From positions 160,799 to 224,798 of the forward strand of contig CAJNOJ010000174.1 of assembly GCA_905250025.1 (NCBI GenBank): DNA of 64,000 nt, in the 5' to 3' direction. A program made the translations under genes and the position numbers. This DNA is from Adineta ricciae (lineage: Eukaryota; Rotifera; Eurotatoria; Adinetida; Adinetidae). Under the pieces are notes generated by a model. It was not told the origin of the DNA. It did not search any database and saw nothing but the letters and a program-made list of their open reading frames with translations. Positions 38,401 to 48,331 of the stretch are shown one piece after another; the stretch's first letter is position 1; every line of letters begins with the position of its first letter.

Positions 38401-39711
38401 TGAGTATTGGTGCTTGCGTCGGAATTAAAGACGCATTGGCCGCTAGCCGATTAGCTAATGGCAATGGAGACAATTATCAATTGAATCAATATATTGGAAA
38501 GAGTTTTTACGATGGTGAAAACTTTCGTGCTATAATCGAATGCCTTGACGATGGTAAGTTTTATTTCATTGTTTTACTTCTTCTTATCTATTTTCGTCGT
38601 AGGGTATAACATTGCACAGGATTTGATTGAGTTAATGCAAGATTTTCGTGATAACGAGCGCGAACAAGCTCGTACTCTTACCTTACTATCTGAAAAATGG
38701 CTAACACGATTGAAACAACAATCATCTCTGGCTTCTTATCATACGACTAAACGTGCTCAATTCGATGTTGTTCGTGTAACAAAAGAACTCGTTCGTGTTA
38801 GAGAAGCAACGTGCGCTGAAATCGATAAAGTAATCGATAAATATCGTGCGCATATTGATGAAACATATATCAGTGAACGTCTTCGGCCTGGTCGTAAACA
38901 TCGTCGATCGAATGAGTTCAAGAAACTATTCAAAACATCATATGCATCACTACGCGAAGTCTCCGACGAATTGGAAAAACTACGCACACAAGAAAAGAAA
39001 GCTCAGGATGCTGTACGTACAGCTGAACGTGCTTGTGAAATTCTCGAACTCGATTCAACAACAACTGATAAACATCTAGCGCGTGCTCATGAAGATCAGA
39101 GTAAAAAATACACAGTGTTAATCGATATCAAACGGAAAATTCGCGAAACCAAAAAACAGCATAAAAATGCACAAAAAGTTTATCGACACAAAGCGATGGA
39201 AATATTTAAACAATGTCAATATGAAGAAGAAGAACGATTAAATCAAATACGAGAAACTCTACTGGACTTCATTCAAGCTATGCATACGCCAAAACAAACG
39301 AACGATTTGAATGAAATCTTCAGCAATTTATCGAATAAAGTGACTACGCAACAAAATTCATTCGACGATCTTCTCTTCTGGGCGAAAACATACGGTATCG
39401 AAAGCGAATTGTCAAAATCGTTACCATTAACGCCAGTCGAGAACGACGATGAAGAAGATGACGACGAAGATCTTATTGTCGAATCTCGACTAGCAAAGAA
39501 ATCGTCTAGTCATGAAAGTCACAAACATGAAAAACACCCATCAACGATAAGAATAGAAAATGAGATCGATGATGAAGAACCATCGATAACAGTATCTGCG
39601 AAAGCTCGACTGCGAAAAGCAAGACCTGCGAATAATTCAACGGAGAAGAAACATCATACAACAACAACTGATCTATCATCAACAACTCTTGCTGTGCTCA
39701 ATCATGTATAA
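38401..39711 (+). CDS. F-BAR domain protein of the PACSIN/syndapin type, lacking SH3
   Basis: Membrane-curving F-BAR protein of endocytosis and the actin cortex. Two exons, 38401-38553 and about 38604-39711 (about 420 residues). The FCH start reads SFYDGENFRAIIECLDDGYN, matching PACSIN FWEPGNYKRTVKRIDDGYR. It continues with a long helical region and the late F-BAR helix AMEIFKQCQYEEEERLNQIRE, which aligns with PACSIN's EDMEQAFETCQAAERQRL. After the F-BAR, about 110 residues are acidic (DDEEDDDEDLIVESR) and then Lys/His/Thr-rich. They end at ...TLAVLNHV, where PACSIN would have NPF motifs and an SH3 domain; neither is visible. AATAAA lies at 39911-39916. PSTPIP is the alternative family. Confidence 0.82.
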
Positions 39712-40574
39712 TGAAGATGCTTTTGAATGTAAAGTTCGCTAACCAAAAAATCCGGAAATATCCTTTTGATCTGCACTTCCATTTTTTTGTTTGTTATCTA
39801 GGCAATTGTTTTTCCCGTCTTTTGTTTGTACAGTAACTGTTGTTATAGTGAAAAGCATATTTTGTATTTTTTTTTATATAAAATTCTCATCGCTGTGAAC
39901 GGACATATAAAATAAAACTCTTCAGATATAATTAACCTGCAAACTTTCTTTGATTGATGTCAAAATAGCAACGTCATGTTTGTATTCATAAGTATGTCGT
40001 TAAGAAGTCGATGAAAAATGAGAGTTTGTTTATAAATGACTAAAGAAATCGCACGTCAATGGTGACTTTGTGCATCTCTCGATTGTCATCGGAAATCAGA
40101 AAGGATTGATTTCAGTTTTTACGCGATGACCTTTCGCATGTTCTATTTTAACATTTATTTCATATGACATTTGAAGAAAATTTGTCTAATCAGCCAAACT
40201 GCAACTCCGACGCCGTGTAAAACTCCATAGAATATTGCAGTATGAAAACTGACAGACGCGATTCGTCGTTTACGTGGATAAGTGAATAGTTTTATATGTA
40301 TGAAGTGAGGCACTCATCAATTTTACAAGAGTGCTTTCAAAATTATGAGAGCTTTTTCAGTTAATATCAAAATTGAGTCGATGTGATTAAGATATGAGGG
40401 AGAAAAGCCTCTCGATTTCATTGTAATCTTTATATTATTATCTTTTTTTTTCTCGTTGAAATTCGTTTAGAGAAATAGAAGGGATCACAGTAATGGGATA
40501 ATTTCATGAATTGGTATCACACATACACACATAACATAAAATACACAAGAATAGAAGAAAAAGAAACATTATTT
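39712..40574. other. 3' UTR and intergenic gap between convergent genes
   Basis: Contains the F-BAR 3' UTR up to about 39930, then AT-rich sequence with no supported gene, up to the stop of the convergent MATH-like gene at 40575. Confidence 0.5.
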
Positions 40575-43345
40575 CTACGAAAATGCATTTTGTAATTTAT
40601 TCGCCAACATGTTCATTGTTGGTCCTTGGGTTAAACTCGCTGGTAGTTTTTGCAAACTAGCTGGCAATTTCGATTGCAAAGATTGACTGGTGTTGTTGAT
40701 CGTATTCTGTATTGAATCAGATAGTTTGGTTGGAAATTTAAATGTCGAACTACGCGCACCCATGGTAACATTTGGTTGAGGTATTGACGATGATAAACCT
40801 TTACCAATTAGGCCACCGTTTCTCATCGACGAAGAATTCGACTGTCCGCCATCGAAACTGGCGGCGTTGCTGTAGTTTGATAGGGGAGGATTACTTGTTG
40901 AACCTTTATCACCGTACTTCTTTTCATAGTATTTGCGAACAACTTCAGGTGTAGCTGCAGCGTTGAGACCACCTTGTGCACCATTTCCAAAGTCAGACAA
41001 TCGACCGGACATAGATGGGTTTTGTATAGTCATCTGTAATTCGTGAATTTTCTTCTCTAATTGAAAGTTTTCATTCTGTGCTGCTAGCAGTTCACGCCTT
41101 AAATACGAATCAAATCAAAATCGAATACACTTCTCCAATAAAAATTTTTCACATACATTATCTGCTGCTTTTGTTTTCGAACGATATCATCCAATGGTGA
41201 ATATTCCGGCAAATACATTAAATGAGAGAAAAATATTTCAATTTCAATTGTCACACATTGTTGTTCATTCAAATATCCACGATCATTCAACTACAAAACC
41301 CAAGAAATCGAACGCTTGAATAAGAATGCAAGATCTTAACTCACTTCATCGACATCCAATGTTGTACTAATTTCCAAGCCTTCATCGCTTTCTTTCTGTG
41401 CATAATATTTCGTGACGGGCTTCGGAAATACGCTGGTGGTAATCTTCGAATCATTGAAATTTCGAACAGTGATGTTAAAACATATTGAACGAATGTAGTC
41501 CGTGGGAATTTTGAATATATCCGAATAATAGAGACGTATGATGAAACATTGCTCTTCAATGTAAGCTTCAACAGTCCATGCTTGTTGATCTTTGTCGAGA
41601 AAAGCAATGGGAACTGGATTCGGAGCAAATGGATCAACAATAATTGGTATGACAGCTAGAAAAAGAAAAAGCTCATTAGAAAACAATCGACAAGATGAAT
41701 GAACTCGTCTGGATTTATCAATTTTGACAAGGAAGAAGACAATCGAATCGGAATGACGATATTTTGATTTACAAATGACCTCGGAAATGTTGTTTTCGTC
41801 TGCTGATGTGATGGCTAAGGTTTATAATATACAATTTAACTTATGTAAAAGAAAGTTACTATTGGTTCCTGTTTCATCTGCGTGAATAAATACATAACAC
41901 AGGAAGCAGAAAAAACCAAGCGGAAAAAAATAATCCGCAAATTAAGAAGAAACAAATCAGTGCTCAGACGGATTTTTTTCTCTTCGAAAATTCTCATCTC
42001 TACACATCAGTTCGAGTGACGTCGGTTCTATTTTTAAGTCAAACTTAACATATCATGTTACACATCACTATCTCTTTGGAATAACACCTGCAGAAACACT
42101 TCAAGGGTCTATTTTTAGTTGAAGGTTGAATTCATTCCGATATGCGAACTCTCTCTCTCTCTTTCTCCTTTCATATTGATCACAAAAAAATCTGCAGAAG
42201 ATGTTTGACATGCTGTTTAATCTGATAGATTTAACATTGACTTCTCTAATGAGGAAAACATCCTATCATTAGTTTTTCCCGTTGTGAACTTCTTTTCATC
42301 GGACTAGTAATTAAATTCGTATTTATATAAGTCTCTCGAATTTCTAGATTTCCTCTTCCGGATTTATCAACACACAGATATAGTTTCATGCGTTTTCTTT
42401 TCAGATACTTACTAACAGCATCTTTAAGTTCAACATTCACAGTGAATTTTCCTTCCGTTTGCAGTAAATCTCGAACACGATCGATACGAAATGGTCGACA
42501 GAGACCGTGAATGTCCGTATAATTAATTTCATATGTATTCGTATCGTTCGGATTTGTCGATTTACGTTCTTGATACGAATCCCATGAATACGTTCCAGTT
42601 CCAGCGATTAATTTCACACGATAGGAGATTTTAACAGAATAATCACATGGAGTTAAACGCTGTAGATACAATCGAAAATGTCCGAGTTGACCGACGCTAT
42701 CGAGTTTCGGCTGAATAACCATATTCCATTCGTAGTTCGAATAGAAAAACGAAGGCGTTTCGATCTTTGCATCGATCGGTTGGCGATTATTCGTTGGCTG
42801 CATAACATGTGCATATTGCGGATTGACTAATTGTGGACTTAGTTGTACTTCAGTTATGTACGATATAGAGAGATTCTTAATTTCGAGTTCACATTGAATA
42901 TTTCCACGTTCGTCCATATATTCGACTGAGCATAGACGATTAACTGATGTAAACGATTTTCGTCCATGTAGAGTAATTTTATTGGTGAATTTACAGTTCC
43001 TCTCTGTAAATGATTCATTACGTGTAAAATGTTCTCGACATAATAGAGCAATACTGAGATCAAGTGTCATTTCAAGTCGTTCAGTATCTCGACTACGATG
43101 AAGAAGAAATACATTGATTTGATCGCCATTCTTAACAAATGTCAATGCAAATGGAACATGTCGACAAACAAATTCTCGCGTAGTTAATTTTTCCTCTGTT
43201 CCTAATAGAAATGAACTTGGAAGAATGAATGTAAATAAACTAAAACGAGAGAAAAAAGGAAATTGATTTGTGCAAACAACGAGCTGAGTTCATACTTTGT
43301 ACTAAATTTATCTTCAAATAAAACAAAACGTGTGAAATGTGCCAT
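40575..43345 (-). CDS. Protein with MATH-like repeats and a coiled coil
   Basis: No named family recognised. The start is MAHFTRFVLFEDKFST (43345), spliced to the long exon at about 43240-42415. A GTAAGT donor at about 42414 joins in frame to CTGTCATACC at about 41656 (intron about 757 bases). More exons follow, ending at 40575. Three segments resemble MATH (TRAF-like) sandwiches. One carries HGRKSFTSVNRLCSVEYMDE. A second carries EWNMVIQPKLDSVGQLGHFRL and GLCRPFRIDRVRDLL. A third carries PKPVTKYYAQKESDEGLEI and then GYLNEQQCVTIEIEIFFSH. They are followed by a short coiled coil (ELLAAQNENFQLEKKIHELQ) and a Ser/Asn/Gly-rich tail. Joining the two halves into one gene is inferred from splice phase. 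If that is wrong, the N-terminal half ends at 42246. Function unknown. Confidence 0.6.
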
Positions 43346-43851
43346 TTAATCGAAGAACATTGCTTTGTTGATCTGAAAGATATACATATATTTGTGTCAT
43401 TTCTGTATTCCTGCTTTTCTCTTCTATCTGTCGGTTTTTCAATATGAATGTTCACTTGGGAATTAATGTTTACCCTTAAGTTCTTTTTTCTTATTCCGAT
43501 TATTAATGTAAAAACTATGAGAAGGAAATAAGTAATACTTCTTGTTTGAAAAATTGCTCAACGAACTAATCGTTTTCATTGGATGTTGATATTCAAGCTT
43601 GAATAGCAATGAAAAAACAAATTCTATAGAAGAAAATATCGATAAAAGAATAGATTTTCTATCGGCATGCAACCGATGTGGATGAGAAAACTTATGATTA
43701 AAAACGAACAAAAGCCGATTTACTAATACATTTACATTTCTGTTGTCCGAATGCGCAATGATATTTGAATCTGTCATTTCATTGTAGTTAAGACAAGTTT
43801 CTTCGCAAAAAGTGTTCCTCTCGTTTTTAAGGAAATTTATTTTGAAAGTTT

Positions 43852-44138
43852 ACTCTCTCTCTCTCTTATTCTCTTCAAACGAGAGAAACCAACCGGATAT
43901 CCGCCTCAAGTGAGCCGAGCCTTCTTTAGCTACCCATATATTATGCACGGTCTCACATGCCATCATTAACATGATGAACACGCATTCATATTGANACTCT
44001 CTCTCTCTCTTATTCTCTTCAAACGAGAGAAACCAACCGGATATCCGCCTCAAGTGAGCCGTGCCTTCTTTAGCTACCCATATATTATGCACGGTCTCAC
44101 ATGCCATCATTAACATGATGAACACGCATTCATATTGA
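43852..44138. repeat. 143-base direct duplication flanking a single N
   Basis: Copy 1 is 43852-43994 and copy 2 is 43996-44138. They are identical except for one base (GTGAGCCGAGCC versus GTGAGCCGTGCC) and separated by the only N noted (43995). Each copy starts with seven CT dinucleotides and ends CATTCATATTGA. It could be a real tandem duplication or an assembly join that duplicated overlapping contig ends. Confidence 0.95.
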
Positions 44139-46455
44139 TAAAGACAACCAAAAAAATTTATATTCTGTCCAGTTGAAAGAGAATGTTTCTTGTCATCGAG
44201 AAGAAAACAAGAGAAAAAAAACTAATGCTTATCATCATTTGATCAGAGAATCTATACTTACAGCACTTCTCTTCATCCGCTGAGTGAATGAATGAATGAA
44301 TGTACATGTCTCATAGACTTACGATTCTATCTGATTGTGATGGTAGCGGTTGGCTGCATGAATACACATTCATATAAGACGCGAGTCCAAAGCGGAAACT
44401 ATTTTTTCCTTTTTTTTTTGTCTCGCTTCTTCGACTCCTCCGTCTCGTGCTACACACTAAATATATATATATATCGAAGACAACCTCTAGAATCGATTAG
44501 ATGAATGCTGTTCGCCGTTGTTGAGAACGAAAGGAAAGTGATGTTTTTTAATACATTTAAGTCTATCTAACGTTGATCTGCTTTTGATCGATTTCTCTGA
44601 TGATCATCAGCATGATCATCTACGGTTGTGAACACATCATATTTTGGTTCGCGTTTAAGTTCTCTCAACGACAACACATGCGAAAGAAAAGAAGTCTCAA
44701 AGTCTTGCCTTATTTGATTTACGCGCTTGCTAAATGAATGAACGAAGAACGAGTTGTTTCTCGTTCTTTGCTGATGTTTCTTTCTTGTTCTCCCCTTCTT
44801 CTTGCTTCTGTTGTTGCTGCTGCTACTGCACTACTACTTCGTCTTCTTGTTCTACTCTTTCTTTTCCCAGATTGCCGTCACAAAAAAGTAGAGAGTGAAG
44901 ATTGAACATGGCAACGTTAGATGGTTTCTCTTTCTCTAGTGCAAGGGAACATTAAAGTGAATAAGAAGTCGCTCTACATAGACACTAGTGTATGGAGATT
45001 TAGATGGCACATGCAAATACAAGAATGCACGCGCTCGTATCAAAGAGAAGAAGAGAAAAGCAACGGATTCTTTAAAAAAAAATTGTTTGAAGATATTTGT
45101 ATGCATAACTAGAATCGAGCAATGTTGTTATCTCAATATTTATTAAATATATGAAAGCAAATGTCTGAATAAAAAAAAAAGAACACGTCGACATAATCTA
45201 TTCATCGAGTCGTTTTCTTTTTTTGCTTGGAATTGAACATGTAATTTACTTCATATAACATAGAACATAACAAATATCGTTAGTAAATCTGAAAAAAGCC
45301 TAAAATCACTAGTCAACATTGACATACAGTCGTATGGAGATTTGTTGACAACATCAGGAAAGAGGCTGAGCGAAAAAAAGAAGACATGTGAACAATAAAG
45401 ATAAGAAAATAATCGAAGTGTCACAAGACTGTCAATACGACGAGATTTTTCCATTCAGAAAAACATTGACATATCATAAAATTAGACTCGATAATTAATC
45501 ATGATTATCATTTGTTCGATGTTCTTTGTCTACGGCGATTTCTCAACTAAAATCAATTAGATTCTTTGTTTCGTCAATTGACAAAATCGAAATCACGGTT
45601 AATTGACTTGTTAGGAGAAAGAGACACTCGAACGCTGACACAAACTCTCAAATTTTCCTTCTCGGCAACTGAACTCAGAAATTCTTAGATTTCTCATTAA
45701 TCAAAGAATACCTTTGAGTATGTTAATTAATAATAACTACTGAGAGTCTCTTTTGTTAATTATATGATTTAACCACACATATCACCAGAAAGAAAAACTA
45801 CTTCATTACTCGTCTACATCTGATCAAAGTCATACTTCATGAATATATAATAGATGTTATTTTCAACATGAAGAGCCAGTTGTCGACATTCCAAGCGGGC
45901 AAAGTCGACTGGAGTTCGGTTGGACTGGTTAAGGAAAATTCCAGTCGATTAGGTCAATATGACATTTGTGATTGAATTTAATGAATGAGATTATTTGTCG
46001 CATGATTACAAATAAATTTGACATGCAAATCAATGTTTCAATCGAACACTAGGCATAGTTAGTCAAAAAAAATATGATTATATCAGCATCTGATTAATCC
46101 GAGCCACAAAAAAAATATTCAAGTGACACAGACACAAAAAAGCACGACGAGATTGTTTACTAAAAATTCTTATATCCGATTGAAAGCTTTACGGCAGGTT
46201 GAACTTCCTTCCTTGTGCATTTGCTATTTTTTTTTCGAAGATTTTATCGGTGCTTTTAATGTATTAATGAAGAGGCTATAGAATCAAACTCCTGAAAATA
46301 ACTTACTTATTCTGCCTATTTGATATGCTCGAATAAAATAACTCTTTAACTTTCTTCTCCACGATAGACACACTTCAAGTTTGTTTTCTATTGTAAAACT
46401 GAGAAGAAGAAGAAAAAAAAACGGCAAGTTCAGTTCTGTTGAAACAAGGTTAGTT
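44139..46455. other. Intergenic region
   Basis: About 2.3 kb, AT-rich, with TTGTTGCTGCTGCT near 44811 and a (TA)n run at about 44461-44474. A 9-base perfect inverted repeat, TCGACTGGA/TCCAGTCGA, lies at 45905-45948. No gene is supported. Confidence 0.5.
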
Positions 46456-47210
46456 TTATTTTCGATTCTTTTTCTTGTAGCGTGCTTTGCGAGCATTCGA
46501 ACGAGTTCGGATTTGGTTGATCAATGGATCATTTCGTCCAAGGAAATATTCGATCACTTGAGTTAAATTAAGACCATCCGATGGATGATGATAATAGGAA
46601 AGACATTCATCTACTCGATGTTGAATGTCTTCATCAGTATGGAGAGATTTCATTTGGCCTTGAGTCTTTTTCTGTGCGAGAGAAGCATTCGGTTGAAAAT
46701 CTTCTTTGAGGATTGTGATGAATTCAATTAACCGTTCTTTGGATAGTTTTTCGTAGGAATTTTGAAAGGCTTGGTATAGACCGACGATTTGCTCTTCACG
46801 CGGCGCGTCAACGACCGTCCTAGAGATAGTTCTCGATGAAACTATGAACATGATGGCGAACTCTCGTTGTTTTACCAAACAAAATCAATCATTTCGGGAA
46901 AATCAATCGAACCATTCGTATTTTTATCGTATGCTTGAAAAAGTATCTCTGCTAGACGATGTGCTTCATGAGATTCCGTCAATGATCGACACATCGATCT
47001 GACAGCTGACTCAAAATGTTCGGTATCCAATGTCGTTCGTTGCGGACCGGTGATTTGTTGAAAGAGATACTTCAATCGTTTGAGATGTTCATCGTCATAA
47101 CCTGTATGTTCTTTTAATTGAAGATCTTCTGACGATAATTGAATTTTATCTGTTTCAATATCATATATTGAAATTCGACCTAAATCGGCATGTTTTCGAT
47201 CCGATGACAT
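46456..47210 (-). CDS. EF-hand calcium-binding protein
   Basis: Predicted soluble protein of about 233 residues in two exons (47210-46876 and about 46821-46456), joined in frame across a 54-base intron (...DFPEMIDFVW then TVVDAPREEQ). One canonical EF-hand loop is visible, DKNTNGSIDFPE, with D/N/N/S/D/E at positions 1-3-5-7-9-12. The segment GPQRTTLDTEHFESAVRSM before it, and the HPSDGLNLTQVIEYF segment near the C-terminus, look like degenerate EF-hands. The overall arrangement recalls neuronal calcium sensor-like proteins without a myristoylation site, but no named orthologue is clear. The tail is strongly basic (ARKARYKKKNRK). TTTTTTGCAG ends 6 bases before the ATG. It is divergent from the next gene with 285 bases between starts. 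Confidence 0.78.
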
Positions 47211-47495
47211 AATTAACTGCAAAAAAGAGAGAAAGAAAAAAAAATAATCGTAATAATTAACAATCATAGAGCGCTGTTTTTTTTTCTTCTGTCCTCCTCT
47301 CTTCTTGACTATTCGAAACTCAATCATCTCCTTTTCAAATCGAATTTCAAGTGTTGTACTGTCACTATTGACGTAGCGTTATATTTTTCTTCTCCTTTGC
47401 TACTACTCATATGACTTATTTGTTAACTAATGATGCTGCCAAAAGGTTTCAACTAAAGAGAAAAAACAACGTGCAAGCAAACGTTCGCCATAATT
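47211..47495. promoter_or_regulatory. Shared upstream region of a divergent gene pair
   Basis: 285 bases between the start codons of the EF-hand gene (minus) and the tyrosine-motif gene (plus). It is AT-rich and includes a long pyrimidine/purine tract (about 47220-47250) that serves as the acceptor tract of the EF-hand transcript. A shared promoter is inferred from spacing only. Confidence 0.4.
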
Positions 47496-48249
47496 ATGTC
47501 AGAATTATATTCTTTTGGAACATCAGAGAATCGGATTTCCAATCCTGACGAGCGATCTATACTCGATATCCCTCGGAACTCTTCAAATCAAAAGATAGAA
47601 GTGTATTACTTAAGCATCGAGAATCATCCACAAATACATTCCGACGAAATAACAAAGTCTGTGCCGCCGCCGCCGCCGCTAACAACGCGTCGAGATGTCA
47701 ATTCAGCTCGGTTTCGACCTGAGCTATATCATCTTAGTACTGAAGATGCGGATGCGAAGATATGCACTTGTCGTTCATCACCGGAATTAATCAGCAAGAA
47801 ACGGAAGTCGTCTGTATCATGTGAAGCAGGAGCGGAAATGTATTATATAAGTACCGAAAGCCGGAAAATACCTGGCACTGTTGATGATGACAAACAAGGA
47901 TTGTATAGAACCGCTAATTATCAACAACTTAAATCAACTGCTTTTTCAACGCCTCCTGATAGTCCAACAGATAAGAAAGTAATCACGTATACTTTAATCA
48001 AATCGAATGAAAACAAATTTTCATCGTCTTTTTCCCCGACTCCCTCACCGCCTGTAAGTATACTTTCCTCGAAAGAGTATATTTTCTGCCGAAGTATACC
48101 TAGTTTTTTTTTAGTTACAACCAATTAAGAAAAAACAAGCTGTCACACTTACTGCAGTTAATACCAATAATGCAACGATGTTACCACGTTCGAAAGCACT
48201 GGAAAGTCTTCAACGAAGCATGAAGAAATATCGCTTTTATGGATATTGA
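47496..48249 (+). CDS. Novel protein with repeated Y-x-x-S-T-E motifs
   Basis: No homologue recognised. Two exons (47496-48053 and about 48114-48249) joined in frame (...PTPSPP then LQPIKKKQAV), about 230 residues. A short tyrosine motif recurs: SELYSFGTSEN at the N-terminus, then VYYLSIENH, ELYHLSTED and EMYYISTES. The consensus is acidic-hydrophobic-Tyr-x-hydrophobic-Ser-Thr-Glu. It also carries a PPPPP run, several SP/TP sites (FSTPPDSPTDKK, FSPTPSPP) and a basic C-terminus (SLQRSMKKYRFYGY). No signal peptide or membrane helix is visible, so it is probably disordered and cytosolic. The repeated tyrosines look like candidate phosphorylation or SH2/PTB docking sites, which is inference. It converges with the next gene, with 82 bases between stop codons. 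Confidence 0.68.
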
Positions 48250-48331
48250 ATGTTTTTCTTTATTAAAATACAAAAGAAAAAGAAGACCAAAGAAAGACAA
48301 TTCGGCGAAAGTTCAAGACTATTTTCTTGTT

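Noticed and set aside
43850..44125. Open frame spanning the duplicated 143-base unit
   Set aside because: It encodes the same fragment twice with an unknown residue at the N; it is a by-product of the duplication.
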